Position numbers and translations under genes: made by a program
Notes under the pieces: model-generated
Told to the model about the DNA's origin: nothing
Databases searched by the model: none
The model's input: only the letters and a program-made list of their open reading frames with translations
Origin: Xenoacremonium recifei
Lineage: Eukaryota > Ascomycota > Sordariomycetes > Hypocreales > Nectriaceae
Length of the DNA: 64,000 nucleotides
NCBI GenBank assembly: GCA_012184525.1
Contig: WOFQ01000036.1
Location: forward strand, 62,001-126,000
Reading direction: 5' to 3'
Shown: positions 12,068 to 22,684 of the stretch, in pieces
How positions within the stretch are numbered: position 1 is the stretch's first letter
Layout: each line of letters begins with the position of its first letter

Positions 12068-12766
12068 GTTCAATGTTTGTTCTTTTTCTGTTTTAATTTG
12101 CTATTTCTTTCTCAGTTACTCGTCTTTTATCATTTTTAAACATTCTGCTTCAAAATGATTGTCAGGGTCGTCACAGGGATCATGGTAAAAGACAAAATGG
12201 TTGCACAGGACGATGGAAAGGGTTTTGGGCTGCGGTCCGGACGGTTTACACTGTAGCCCGGCGCAATAATGGGTTTTTTTTCGGTCATGCGAGGGGATAA
12301 GTCAAAAACGGATGGAATTGAACGGGAATTAACGGACTGGTACCAAATGGGCGTGTTATGACGGAATATGGCGTTTCAGAGCCCTGGTATGGGTGGCCAG
12401 ATGGGACACTCCTTGATGGTCCCTCGTGGGTCTATTTACAACTGCAACTACTTACTACTGCTTTCTCCGGTACGTCTCCCGTGGGTTTTGCCCGGCAGCA
12501 TACTGCGTAGTCCTTCTCAACGGTCTTTCCCGCAGAAACTATTATACATATCTATTTCAGGTGCAGATTGCATGCCGCACAAGATTTAAATCAACATGTT
12601 TCCGATGTTGTCGTGAAGAACAATCCATGACTCCCAGTCTTCATAGCTCTGATAAACTTCAAAGGCGCGATCCAGTGAAGAAACTACGCTGCGTTACGAG
12701 AAATGGGAAGGCCGACAGATGATCTTCAAAGGTCCATCCACAGATGGAACTCCAGGACGAGGTCCG
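12068..12766. other. Intergenic region between two convergent genes
   Basis: About 700 bases of AT-richer sequence between the 3' ends of the Pro/Gln-rich gene and the minus-strand SET gene. The T-rich stretch at 12070-12150 fits a 3' untranslated region. No gene is supported. Confidence 0.5.
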
Positions 12767-14054
12767 TCACTCTAGTGTTTCTAGGCCGCGTCTCACAAGC
12801 ACCTCGACCTGCCGCCATCGCCGAGCGAGCAACGTCCGTTGGGCCGCGGAGCCGACAGTCAGGTCATCTATTTTACCCAAAGTTTGCTCAGCAACATCTT
12901 GATAGTCGCGGAGCATCCCTGCTAGCAGATCATCGACATGTTTCTGAGACGCCGCACCGTCATCCTCGCCCTCGACAAAGGCCGTCCAGGCGGCCTCAGT
13001 GCAGCACTTGCGCCGCAGGGCGACCTGTGTGCGGTGGCACCCCGTGGTGGCTTCGTCCAGCGTGTAGCGGCCGAGGAAGCCCACGGCCTCGAGGTCGCGG
13101 CGCTCAGTGCGTGAGAGGTGTGGCAGTACGACGTCGTCGAGACAGACCTCGTCCCACCGGTTCACGGGCAGGACGAACCCGTACTCGACGAGGAGGAAGT
13201 CGTTGGGATGCGGGCCATACGGTAGGTAGACTTCCTCGCTGGCGTCGTAGGGCCGATCCGTGATGATTGAGTAGCCTGCGGGGGAGAATTCAAGGGTGCA
13301 ACCCGTGTCGACGTGGTTGAACAGATCGGCGACGGGCATGCAGACGAGACGCTCTTCCTTGGGGTAGGCCTGCATCTTGGGCATCTTGTTGTAAAAGGTT
13401 CGCGTATTCACCAATAGCCATGCGTACAAATAGTCTGCCCGAGTCAGCTCCGGGAGGGCGCGGAGCACAACATCACAGTCCTTCCGAAAGTTGGCCGACT
13501 GGGTCTCAAGCAAGGTCCGGGCTCGGACGGGGAGGAGGGCCTGCAGCTCCTTGGGCCATAAGATGGGCATGCAGGCCTCGAAGTCCTCGCGGGTGGGCAG
13601 CACCGTCTTCCACATGGCGAAGTCGTCGGTCTGGTCCGTGGCAAACTCGGCAGCTAGGATGCCGTGGACGGAGGCCCCTGAGAGGGCTTCTGAGAGGGCC
13701 TTGGGCACTGTGTCGATGGTCCGCAGGGACCGCATGGGTACCTTGAGGACGGTCTCGTTGATCTAGTGGGACGAGTTAGTCGATGGATGGTGAACCGGAG
13801 CTGTCTCTCCATGTGTGACTGGTTCTGGACTCCCAGCGAACCCGAGGGCGGGTTGAAGCACAGCAGCAAGCAGGAGTCGCATCGCATGGCCACCTCATCA
13901 ATCTGCACAAACAGGACCAAAAATAACATACCCGTATCTTGCGAGTCGCCACAACGCCGATGCCGCTCCCCGGGATGACCTGGGGCGCGACGCCGTTCAG
14001 CTTGATGCCCTTGGCAGCCTCCGCCCAGGGGAGGAAGTCCGGATTGATAGACAT
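12767..14054 (-). CDS. SET-domain protein, SETD3/SETD6/RKM (Rubisco-LSMT-like) type
   Basis: A two-exon gene for 372 residues. Exon 1 is 14054-13932 and exon 2 is 13762-12767. The 169-nt intron has GTATGT at its start and CTAAC plus CACTAG at its end. The join restores the expected N-terminal SET sequence, GSGIGVVATRKIR followed by INETVLKVPMRSLRT. In exon 2 the motif DLFNHVDTGC and the motif YGPHPNDFLLVEYGF match the split SET domain of this class. Members methylate lysines, or histidine in SETD3, of non-histone proteins such as ribosomal proteins in yeast. The C-terminal 130 residues correspond to the Rubisco-LSMT substrate-binding region. The substrate is not predictable. Confidence 0.85.
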
Positions 14055-14243
14055 GGTCTGGCGCGGTTCAGACCGTGAGATTATTGTGAGGGGGAAGCTG
14101 GAGGAGACGATGGCATCGCAACCTCGGTGACTGAGGGATTCAGGGACTGTGTTGCATCATTGCTGATTAGCAGAGCTCTTGAAATTCTGAGTCACTAAAA
14201 CTGAAAGCTTTGTGTTTTGTTAGGTGCCTTATGTCGACGCTTC

Positions 14244-14302
14244 CGGGTTCTGAGTGGTCGGCCACGCTCCACCCGGCCGCTCACTCCGCTAATCAGAACC
14301 CG
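14244..14302. repeat. Short inverted repeat at the end of the truncated kinase-like gene
   Basis: The 10 bases cgggttctga at 14244-14253 are repeated in perfect inversion (tcagaacccg) at 14293-14302, with a GC-rich 39-base loop between. The stop codon of the truncated kinase-like gene lies in this structure. It may be a hairpin or the footprint of a small inverted-repeat element. Confidence 0.5.
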
Positions 14303-15014
14303 CCGTAAATAACGGATGCTGAACGGTGAAGAAGAGGATTTCGCCTTCCAGGGGATGGAGACGGCCGTTGCTGAGGATGCTAGGATCTTGGACGATGTGG
14401 GAGCGAACCCGGCGTCCATCGGTGGGATTTACTGCGTGTAGCTGTCCAAGTATCTCTCGTGCCTGCTGCTTGAATGATTCCTTTTGGCCTTGCGATAGGT
14501 ACGGCCATGCGACGGTCAAACTAACGCCCGGGAGTCTTTCCTGGACTAGCACCTGGCGACCATTGATCTACTCAAGTGTCAGTGATGAGGACGTAATGAA
14601 GAAGCGAGAGAGGGGAGGCACCTTGCCGGAAAAGAAAATCTCTGGCACTCTCACGTCCTTGAGGACGCTCTTGGCAATAGCAACAGCCTGAACTTCATTG
14701 GCATCAGCGTAGGAGTAGTCGATCTCTGTATGCTGGCTGTTCCCCGGATTGTGAAGATGGCTCGACTTGACAATGACGCTGCCAAGGGCGAACACATCGC
14801 GGCCGCCCTCGTCCGCCGGGTAGATCCTGACAGAATCATCGCAGAGATCAACAACTGATGCCGAGTATTGCAGAGAGGCTGTGGACTGAGAGTTGACATG
14901 CTGGGGATTGACGCGAAAGTCGTCCTGTCTGGGGAAATACCGGCCGTAGAATGGCACATCTGCATACTGGTCGGTGGCGGGGATGTCATCTGGACTCGAC
15001 ACGTATGGGTTCAT
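14289..15014 (-). pseudogene. Truncated aminoglycoside-phosphotransferase-like (APH) gene
   Basis: Exon 1 is 15014-14622 and exon 2 is 14567-14289. The 54-nt intron has a weak donor, GTGCCT, and a TAG acceptor; phase is kept. The product is 223 residues. The N-lobe is recognisable: the Ile-Val-Lys (VIVKSSHL) near residue 80 looks like the nucleotide-binding lysine, and the second exon gives the hinge and helical region (QVLVQERLPGVSL). The protein stops just where the family normally has its catalytic H-N-D loop and the DWE motif, so it should not be an active kinase. The cut coincides with a short inverted repeat. Two ATTGG (CCAAT on the minus strand) lie near 15125 and 15160, upstream of the start. 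It is either a pseudogene or a short variant. Confidence 0.65.
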
Positions 15015-15496
15015 TACGAAATTGAAGCAAAGTTGAACGAAATGAGAGGGGAGCGGCAGTTTGGCAATGCAAGGTATTCACGTCTTGGGAAAATAACGGC
15101 CAACGATACACAACCATCTCGCTATTGGCTGGTTTCCGGCGCAAATGCAGCTGAATGATTGGCCGTCATGCATCTCGTTCTCAACATCAGCAACAGCATG
15201 ATGCATCACCATCACCAACAGCGAATAACTGTAGCGGAGGGTGGGCCGCATACATGCAAGCTACATCTACTGCCTGTCTTCAGGCATTAATCGTGCCCAA
15301 TGTCAAAGACTGGGCCAAGTGATCAGGCAAAATAAGTGGCAGTATCCTGAGGCAGACGCACTGGGAAACGTCTATATAGAGGTCCATCCGCCAAGGGGGG
15401 CCACCGCCGTTTCAGCAGCGACACCATATATTTTGATCGCGGTAACTAAGAAACCGTCTCGAGCAATTCTAGACAGAACTGCCTACAGTACATATA
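15015..15496. other. Spacer between two APH-like genes
   Basis: About 480 bases. The part next to 15014 should contain the promoter of the truncated gene; two CCAAT-type motifs on the minus strand lie near 15125 and 15160. No gene is seen. Confidence 0.45.
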
Positions 15497-16363
15497 CTAA
15501 GACCACATTTCAAGCTTCATAGTTGACAACCAGAGAGACTGATTTGGATATTCATCCAAGGCCATGTGTACGTATTCATGCCAATCATCGTTCCAACAGC
15601 CGTTAGCAAACATTGCCGTCGAGTATTCCCAGTAGACCGGGTACCAGGACGAAAACTCCCAGTCGACAATAACTAGAGCTCCGTCATCCTGCACAATGAC
15701 ATTCTTCCTCTGAAAGTCATTGTGGGTGAAGATAGGAGTGTCATCGCCGCGAAGGACGGTTGGCAGGACATGTTGGTAATACCGAGTCTTGTGGGCCATA
15801 CGTTCGCCAGTTTCGAGGGAGTAGATTCGAATGATCCAGTCCACCAGCGCGTCCTTGGTAGCAAACGATCCCTTGATCTCGTTGGCACCCTGTGTCGCCG
15901 AAAATATATCGTCGAGTGGTGGTCCGCCGTTGATGTTGCCGAAATAACCCGGGTGCTCCAGTTGCCGAAGCTGATCGAAGTATGCCCGAAGAGTCTTGGC
16001 GATGGAGGTTTTACGAGCTTGGTCGAGGCTACCCCATAAGTTCATGAGTGTTGTGCCCTGCACATATTGCATAACAATATATGTGACGATGCTCTGCTTC
16101 TCTCGGCGTTGGTAGATGGCATATACCTTGGGGACCGGCACTGTTGTGGATTTTGCTACGTATAGCATGTTCTGGGCCTCTGTAGGTCGCACGTGGACAC
16201 CGAACTTTATGATAAACCTCTGCTGTATTTTGACGAGGCGAGCGCTGCCAGGTCTATTGGGTAAGACTTCAGAGCCGTTTATGTCATCTGGAGTCGGCAG
16301 CGGGGTAGGACAGCTCTGAGACCTGTCTATGAATAGGATATCATATAACGCTGCTTCAGACAT
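15497..16363 (-). CDS. APH-family phosphotransferase (protein-kinase-like fold)
   Basis: An intronless gene for 288 residues. The N-lobe lysine is in RFIIKFG near residue 50. The hinge motif VMQYVQGTTLMNLW is near residue 100. The catalytic loop THNDFQRKNV near residue 215 and the metal-binding VDWEFS near residue 235 are intact, so the ATP-using core seems complete. Fungal members of this large family are usually of unknown substrate (small molecules or proteins); the name does not imply antibiotic resistance. It lies next to the truncated family member on the same strand, but the two are not close copies. I see no signal peptide or membrane segment. Confidence 0.8.
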   Translation of the reverse strand: MSEAALYDILFIDRSQSCPTPLPTPDDINGSEVLPNRPGSARLVKIQQRFIIKFGVHVRPTEAQNMLYVAKSTTVPVPKVYAIYQRREKQSIVTYIVMQYVQGTTLMNLWGSLDQARKTSIAKTLRAYFDQLRQLEHPGYFGNINGGPPLDDIFSATQGANEIKGSFATKDALVDWIIRIYSLETGERMAHKTRYYQHVLPTVLRGDDTPIFTHNDFQRKNVIVQDDGALVIVDWEFSSWYPVYWEYSTAMFANGCWNDDWHEYVHMALDEYPNQSLWLSTMKLEMWS

Positions 16364-16863
16364 GACGGATGTTATGCTTGGTGATAACGACGTGATTGAT
16401 GTGTGTAAGTCCCGAAGTATTAGTGGATTCTTATAGGGGCCTCCACAGTGAACTGTGCCTGGAAGGTGCTCACCAGACGGCCACAGCCACGTGATAGCCC
16501 GCCAAACGGCGACAGCGTTTGGAAGGTCCAGCTCTCAAAGAACATGACCTCATCCAATTGCTGGCCGAAAACGGGCATTCTTCATCCTCACGATAGAGCT
16601 GCAGCTTCGGCTCAAACGTGTGCTGAGCTGGCATCTTCGGTCTTTGCAACTTCACCTCTTGCGCATTCCTTTGCTATTTACTCATAACTTCTCCCGCTGT
16701 AAGCTGACAAAGCAGTCGAAGACGCCTTTCTTCCTGGTGCTTGGTGGCGGAAGCTTCACTTGGCGGCCCCTCTGGCTGGTCCTCAACAAATAAAGCCGAG
16801 CACCGTGGAATCGGCCAGCACACCCTCAGCCCCCAAATCGGGACCGAAGAAGTTTGCGTCATT
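16364..16863. other. Divergent promoter region
   Basis: About 500 bases between the starts of the minus-strand APH-like gene and the plus-strand UBX gene. It must hold both promoters. No gene and no clear named motif is seen. Confidence 0.45.
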
Positions 16864-18384
16864 ATGTTTTATCAGGGGACCTTGCAGGACGGCATTTCAA
16901 CTGCTGTAGGCCAGCAGAAGCTGGTGCTGTGCTTCGTGACCGGTGAGCGAGAGCCAGTGAACGCCCCAGTGTAGACGTGGCCTAACAGATGTGCTTGCAG
17001 ATGAGGGCGAAGAGAGCACGTTGTGGGAGACAGACTTTCTCGCGGATGAAGCCGTAAGTTATACTTTCTCGCCATCAGTATCGGAGCATCTGGAGGCTAA
17101 TGTCTCACAGTTGACGGACCTCATCAAGAACCAGTCTATTGCCCTGCGCCTCAAGGCTGGCTCGGAGGAGGCGGGATATCTGGCGCAAATCTTCCCATTG
17201 CCACGGACTCCTACCGTCGTCATCATCAAGAATGGCGATCTCAAGGAATACATAACGCCGGAGACCAAAAAGGACGATTTTATCAAGCGGATTCAGACGG
17301 CTTTCAGTGCACCGACTCACTCATCTTCAACCACTCAGCCCACCTCAACATCTCAAACCGAGTCGCCCGCAGCTGCCACGTCAGCGCAAAACCCGCCATC
17401 GTCATCATCCAACATACAGCCCGAGACTTCCGATAATGTCCGACGTATTCTTGCCGAGAGAGCTGCAAGGCTGCAAGCTGAGAAGGCCGAGGCTGAACGC
17501 AAAGCGAAGGAGGATCGTGCAAGGGCGGCAGCTAAGGCTAAGGCTGAAGCAGAGGCTGGCGCCGACACCCAAGCTGCGGCAGCTCACAAACAGCAGGAGG
17601 CCGTGAAAAAGAGACGACAGCAGGAGCATGAAGAGAGGCGCCGGATTCTCAAGCGCATCGAGGATGACAAGGCTGAGCGGCGCATGCGGGCTGCTGAGCG
17701 GGAGCAGATGAGAATCGACGGCATCACCACTGGAGATGTTGCTGCGTCGCTGGTGAACGCGCCGGAAAGTAAAATCCCTTCGACCACGAGATTCAGCGAG
17801 ATGACGGCGATCCAAGTTCGGCTGTTCGACGGGTCTACGCTGAGGACCCGCTTCAAGACTTCTTCTCCTCTAAAGGACATCCGAACATGGGTAGACCAGA
17901 ATAGGAGTGACGGCACTGACCCTTTTACGTTCAAGCAGGTGCTCACACCGTTGCCGAACAAGAACCTCGATGAGACGGAGGAGAGCAAGGCCCTTGGAGA
18001 ATTGGGTCTCTCGCCATCGTCCACCTTGGTCCTCATCCCCGTGCAGAAGTACACGTCGGCCTATGATGCCCCGGGTAACATCTTGTCGCGCTTCTTCCTG
18101 TTCTTCTACGGCATTCTGGGATGGCTCTTCGGTCTTTTTAGCTCTGGTGGAGGAAGAGGGTCAGCCGAAGTCTCGAATAATGATGCTCAGGATGCAGGGA
18201 GGGCCTCTCACGAGCGGGATCGCCGCATTCATCGCTTCGAGAACCCCGACGACCGACGGCCCGACCAGCAGTTATACAACGGCAATTCCGTAAGTCTACA
18301 TCACATCTGGAATACGTGCCACTATCTAACATCACATAGTTGAACTTTGAGCCGCGACGAGATGATGACGAGAAGGAGGAGTAA
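16864..18384 (+). CDS. UBX-domain protein, UBXN4/erasin-like (ER-associated degradation)
   Basis: A four-exon gene for 451 residues. Exons are 16864-16942, 17001-17053, 17111-18289 and 18340-18384; donors GTGAGC, GTAAGT and GTAAGT; all phases agree. The N-terminus is a thioredoxin-like domain (VLCFVTDEGEES, then RLKAGSEEAGYL and PRTPTVVIIKNG). A Lys/Glu/Ala-rich coiled coil of about residues 190-250 follows. The UBX domain starts at about residue 280 (IQVRLFDGSTLRTRF) and runs to VLIPVQ. A hydrophobic stretch after it (ILSRFFLFFYGILGWLFGLF) is a likely membrane-embedded segment. This order matches UBXN4, which recruits Cdc48/p97 to the ER membrane. The tail ends in charged residues. Confidence 0.85.
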
Positions 18385-18605
18385 CAGTTTGAAAATTTCC
18401 CAAGGTAGAGTGGGATTGTAAGATTTTTTTTTTCTCAGGTATAATACAGTTATCTGGTGCCGAGTTGTAATAGCATCATTACCCAACCCAAAATGCACGC
18501 GCAACGCTTCAGGAGACCGAATTATGCGTTACGATCCCCAATGCTATCCTTGTACAGAGTTTTTCGATCGCTGTCCTCTCCCCGTTCCATCCCCCTATCC
18601 GAACT

Positions 18606-19207
18606 TTACGATGTGTAGCTGCTGGCAGCAGCCTGGCAGGCCTTGAGCTGCTCAAGGTACCAGTTGCAGATCTGCATGTTGCCGTTCTGCTCGTCCATGC
18701 ACTTGGTGAAGCTCTGGGCGGCGCCGGCGCAGTTGTTCTGGTTCCAGGGCTGGTCCTGCGCGGCCTGGGTCTGGACGGGGGCGGCGGCGGGCGCGGCAGC
18801 AGGCTCGGAGGAACCGCCGGAGAAGAGGCCGCCGATAGCATGGCCGACGCTGGAACCGATGGCAACACCGCTGCAGAGAAAATGTCAGTTTCTGTTTTCC
18901 ACGTGTATCAACGGAGGGTTATGAGTGGGCGAGTCTCTCGGCATACTCTCAAGAAGCGAGAGACCTGAACGCCGCACGCATTCTCACAACCCAGGGAGAA
19001 GAAGGGACGGACGTACGCAGCAGTGCTGGCCATCTGGCCAAACAGCCCAGGACCTTGAGGAGCAGCCTGAACAACCATAGGCTGCTGCGGCTGGGCATGT
19101 TGAGGCGCCGCCATGGTCGCAGCGGGACGGGCCTGCTGCGGCGCGGGCTTGGGAGCGGGAGCGGTAGGGCGCGCGGGGGCGCGGCCGACGGATCGTTGAC
19201 GAGGCAT
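18606..19207 (-). CDS. Twin-CX9C mitochondrial protein, CHCHD2/CHCHD10 (Mix17) family
   Basis: A two-exon gene for 151 residues. Exon 1 is 19207-19017 and exon 2 is 18870-18606; the 146-nt intron runs from GTACGT to CTGCAG. The N-terminus MPRQRSVGRAPARP is Arg/Pro/Ala-rich, like a mitochondrial targeting segment. A Gly/Ala-rich hydrophobic middle (GVAIGSSVGHAIGGLFSGG) follows. The C-terminus has two CX9C motifs: C-AGAAQSFTK-C and C-NWYLEQLKA-C. This layout is that of CHCHD2/10 and yeast Mix17, which are imported into the intermembrane space by the Mia40 relay. Three phased CCAAT boxes lie 300-335 bases upstream of the start. Confidence 0.9.
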
Positions 19208-19512
19208 GATGGGCGATTGAGGGTTGTGAAGAGGTGTTGGCGGAGGAATTGCGTTCAGAGGGCGTGGGAGATGGGATTTTGGAGAGCGGAAGGGTTCGTC
19301 TGGGGCGGGCCAATGGGAGGCGGCGGGTTTGCTGTTAGTGTTGGGACCGAGGTTGGGATGTGGCGCAGGAGGTGCTGGAGGGGTCTGGCTGGACGGGAGA
19401 AACCGCGGGGTGTGGCGTCGGGGAGGTGCCGCCACAAGCCGTGACTTGAGACTTCCAGGCTTGCAGCAGTGTTGCGTTGCAACGTTCGCTGAAATACGGC
19501 GTAGGTTAGGAA

Positions 19513-19541
19513 ATTGGTCGCAAAATTGGTCGCAAAATTGG
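19513..19541 (-). promoter_or_regulatory. Triple CCAAT boxes upstream of the CX9C gene
   Basis: On the minus strand the pentamer CCAAT occurs three times at exactly 12-base spacing (plus-strand ATTGG at 19513, 19525 and 19537), inside a 12-bp tandem repeat. They lie about 306-334 bases upstream of the ATG of the mitochondrial CX9C gene and in the correct orientation. CCAAT is the site of the Hap/CBC complex, which controls respiratory genes in fungi. Function here is inferred. Confidence 0.6.
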
Positions 19542-19828
19542 TCGAAAATCACACCAGGCAATCGGCATTGATTCCTCCGCGAGCCGTTCATTAAATAGGT
19601 ATCTATAACCGGTCATTGACCCAAACCTGGCGTCCATGACCCGAACTCGTCATCGCATGCCTAACTCCATGAACGCCCGATCCATGCATAATTCATCGTG
19701 GTAGAAGCCACGCCGTTCCCTTACCGCAGTGACCTGATATCGATCACTTTGCCTTTCCCTCCTGAAGAACCCGTCTCCTTCTGCCGCTGCCGCATGTCCC
19801 GACGCGTTTCCCCAGGAAGATTCCTCCA

Positions 19829-20499
19829 CTAGTTGTTCCTCTTACGGTCGTGCCTAGACTTGCGCTTCGGCTTCTTCTGGCTCTGACTGCTGTCCTCGCC
19901 TGCTGGTGAGGGAGCGGGGGAGTCCTCGGCTGGGCGTTTGCGGCTCTGGTTCTCGACGCTCTTGAGCAGGGCCTTGGCTCGCTCCTCGGCGATCTTCTCT
20001 GCTAACTTGTTGCTGATATCTTTGTTGTCGGCCTGGAAAAAAGGTAAGCCTGTGAAAATGGCATCTTGGAATGCTGCTTGACTTACCAGGTCTGCTTTGA
20101 GGATTCGGGCTGCGGCTTCTTGGTTCACGGTGGTGCTCCGCTGCTGCTCTGGCTCATTGGCTGCATCCTCGATGTGCTTGATCTTGACAAAGTATTGCTG
20201 CACTCGCTTGAGTTCAGCCAAGACTTCGTGGTTCTGGGCGTCAGCTCCTTGGAGCTTCAGAGTTGCTGGTGTCAATCAGTACATGAAAACCTGACAGCAG
20301 TTGCATAAGGAATCATACAGAAAAGTAAGGACTCGATCGAATAAGCAGTAAGAGCGAAGAGCTTGGCTTTGTCGAGAAGTGGGAGTTCTGATGCGATGCC
20401 CTCGAGGTTGCCCAGCAAAGGCTCAAGTGCATCCTCCAGCCTGTCTAGCTGAACATCCAGCCGGTCGATTTGCGGGGTAATGTTTTTGAGATCCGCCAT
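19829..20499 (-). CDS. LRP1: C1D/Sas10 family exosome cofactor (Rrp47/Lrp1-like)
   Basis: A three-exon gene for 187 residues. Exons are 20499-20319, 20265-20087 and 20032-19829; introns of 53 and 54 nt with GTATGA and GTAAGT donors. The N-terminal Sas10/C1D domain runs through residues 1-110, with the signature YSIESLLF followed across the first splice by STLKLQG and then ELKRVQQYFVKIK. The C-terminal third is a Lys/Arg/Ser-rich tail ending KSRHDRKRNN, as expected for an RNA-binding nuclear protein. Rrp47 partners Rrp6 in the nuclear exosome and acts in rRNA, snRNA and snoRNA 3' processing. It is divergent from the gene at 21188 and shares about 690 bases of promoter with it. Confidence 0.9.
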
Positions 20500-21187
20500 G
20501 ATTTCTCTCCTGTTGATTAAAGGAGAAATAAGACCTAGAAGTGCGCGGGTAGGTGAGTAAATCTTGATGATGGTCACTTTGATGAAAGAACCTTGAACGC
20601 AGTGAAATTTCATGGAGCATCGCTGAAACGGGGACTTGCACTTAGCGTTTCGATTGGCTAGGACCTTCTGGGTGGATCTGTGTCTGTTTGAATTGTTGCT
20701 CGCGTTCAGAGAACCGGTAAAAAAAAAAAGAAGAAAAAAAAAAGGCCTAGAATTTGTTCATATGCGATTATTCTACCAGGTCCTTTATACTTTCCTGATT
20801 CCTTCATTCCTTATTTTGGACATGTTTCTTCATTATCTGTCCCGATAGAGGGCTCTGAGCCGGAGCCGGGCCTTCGGAAAGGGAAAGTACAAGAAAACGC
20901 ATTGACCAATGAGAGCATCGTGAATATAGGCCCCAGCTAGCCAAATATCCATGACGAACCCGTCCTGATTGGCTGCTTGCCATTGCTTCCTCGCGGGAAA
21001 AAACGAAACTCGGCTCGATCTATCAGTCTCCTTTGAACCCACCCACTCCATCATATCGCCTCAACCTCTCGCCAATCCGCCTCTCGATTCTCGGCAACTC
21101 ACGAAGTCACATTCTCGATGATATCTTCCTAATCTACGCATTGAAAAGGCTAGGCTCACTGCCCTCCTCCTACGAGCTCCTGCGGTC
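20500..21187. other. Bidirectional promoter region
   Basis: The sequence lies between the starts of the C1D-like gene (minus) and the ketopantoate-reductase-like gene (plus). It contains an A-rich tract with two runs of ten or more A at 20719-20742. No gene is supported. Confidence 0.5.
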
Positions 21188-22684
21188 GTGCACCCATCCT
21201 GCGATCCGACGATCTGGACTGGAAGAACGACCACCTCCAACCTCTCCTCCTCGATCCCTCACATAGCCGTCACGGTGGCGAGCTTACCGCGCCCACGGGC
21301 GCCATCGCGGATATCCAAAAGCTCGCTGAAATGGCTTCAAGATAACGCCGGCTCGAGCCGGGGGGCAACGCGATGCTTCGCTTCGGCAACATCGTCCTCA
21401 ACCCGCCACAAGGCGCCCGACGCCGTCCCCCCAGAGCTCGCAGGACTGCCACCCTCACAAATGCGGCCCTGGCGTTCCGTCGAACAGAACGCGCAATCAC
21501 CGACTCCGACCTCAACCACACCCTCCTCCCGATTCTACGTGCCGTCGGTAACTCTCCCGGCTAGTGCCGCGAAGGCCGGCCCTGTACACAAGATCCATAT
21601 CCTTGGCGACGATGAGCGATCACGGTTTATTGCGCATGCGCTCAGCGGAGTCTACGCTTCGGTCGAAATGGTCGGCATGCAGTTTCCGCGGTCACGATAC
21701 CGAAACGTCGAGATGGCGAAGCGGGAGAAGTCACGGACGATACGAGCAGAGCGAAATGCGGCCTTGGCAGACGGGCCCTCAAGAAGGAAGAAGGCGAAGG
21801 AGGAGAATTCTCATATCGATGAACTCATTGTCACCGGACGCGGCTTTGAGGCCGTCCAGGCTATCGAGTCTGTCAAACACAGAGTGGACGAGAACACCTC
21901 GATCTGCCTCATGAACGATGGCATGGGAGTTCTGGAAGATGTCCGAGAGCAATTCTTTAAGGATACCAAGTCCGAGCCTAGATTCATGCTCGGTCACATG
22001 AGCCACTCGTTGGTCTACAACCGGAATCACGATGCGGTCAAGCAGCTCAAGGCGGGAAGGACTATGATCACCGAACTTCCCTCACTCGACGAGGCCCTCG
22101 AGAAGGAGAATGTCTTGGGGATGTCACACAACCGGACAATAGCTTTCGAGCATCTCCTGGAGTCCACGGCGTTGCGAGCATCGGCAGGCCCCTACGACCA
22201 GTGGGTGAGGTTCAAGCTTCCCTCGATGATCTTCACGGCAGTTGCCGAGCCAGTCTGCGTTTTGCTGGACGTATCATACAGGGGTCTGCTGAACAACAAA
22301 GCCGCCAAGGGCATGTTCAGCAAGCTCCTTGACGAGATCATCCAGGTGGTGGATAACCTCCCCGAGGTGGCGGGATCTTCCGAGCTTCAAGCCTACCTGC
22401 GAGGTAGCGCTATCCAAAAGCTGTGCTTCCAGAAGCTTTTAGGGAAATCGCAGGCACCGAGTGATCTACTCACAATGGTCAACAAGGGTTTGGAGACGGA
22501 CATCAACTACCAGAACGGGTACTTCATACGGAGAGCGAAGGCGCTGGGAATCGACGTCCCCATGAACACGATGATGATGCAAATGGTGAAGGCAAAGCAA
22601 GAGGAGGCGCAAGCGAAGAGGGATACTTTCATATCGGTAGAGGAATGTCCAGGGCCAGCTGGATGGCAACGGCGAATGCGGTAG
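21188..22684 (+). CDS. Ketopantoate-reductase-like mitochondrial protein (Cbs2/Pan5 type)
   Basis: An intronless gene for 498 residues. The first 130 residues are Ser/Arg/Pro/Ala-rich with few acidic residues, consistent with a mitochondrial presequence. The Rossmann-like segment starts near residue 135 (VHKIHILGDDERSRFIAHAL). The usual G-x-G-x-x-G is degenerate there. A basic insert KREKSRTIRAERN follows. The C-terminal helical domain is recognisable (DQWVRFKLPSMIF, then LLDEIIQVVDNLP). The fold is that of 2-dehydropantoate 2-reductase. The weakened nucleotide motif fits the Cbs2-like branch, which in yeast is a translational activator of cytochrome b rather than an enzyme. Start choice is uncertain: the in-frame ATG at 21188 is used, but a later start is possible. 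Confidence 0.75.
   Translation: MHPSCDPTIWTGRTTTSNLSSSIPHIAVTVASLPRPRAPSRISKSSLKWLQDNAGSSRGATRCFASATSSSTRHKAPDAVPPELAGLPPSQMRPWRSVEQNAQSPTPTSTTPSSRFYVPSVTLPASAAKAGPVHKIHILGDDERSRFIAHALSGVYASVEMVGMQFPRSRYRNVEMAKREKSRTIRAERNAALADGPSRRKKAKEENSHIDELIVTGRGFEAVQAIESVKHRVDENTSICLMNDGMGVLEDVREQFFKDTKSEPRFMLGHMSHSLVYNRNHDAVKQLKAGRTMITELPSLDEALEKENVLGMSHNRTIAFEHLLESTALRASAGPYDQWVRFKLPSMIFTAVAEPVCVLLDVSYRGLLNNKAAKGMFSKLLDEIIQVVDNLPEVAGSSELQAYLRGSAIQKLCFQKLLGKSQAPSDLLTMVNKGLETDINYQNGYFIRRAKALGIDVPMNTMMMQMVKAKQEEAQAKRDTFISVEECPGPAGWQRRMR

Noticed and set aside
13763..13931. A possible extra exon (Cys-rich stretch) inside the first intron of the second SET gene
   Set aside because: Using it would need a 29-nt intron, and direct joining of 13932 to 13762 restores the family sequence in phase.
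18908..19591. A 227-codon minus-strand frame extending upstream of the CX9C gene
   Set aside because: Its upstream half covers the promoter with the CCAAT repeats and is Pro/Ser-rich by composition. Its downstream part reads into the intron.
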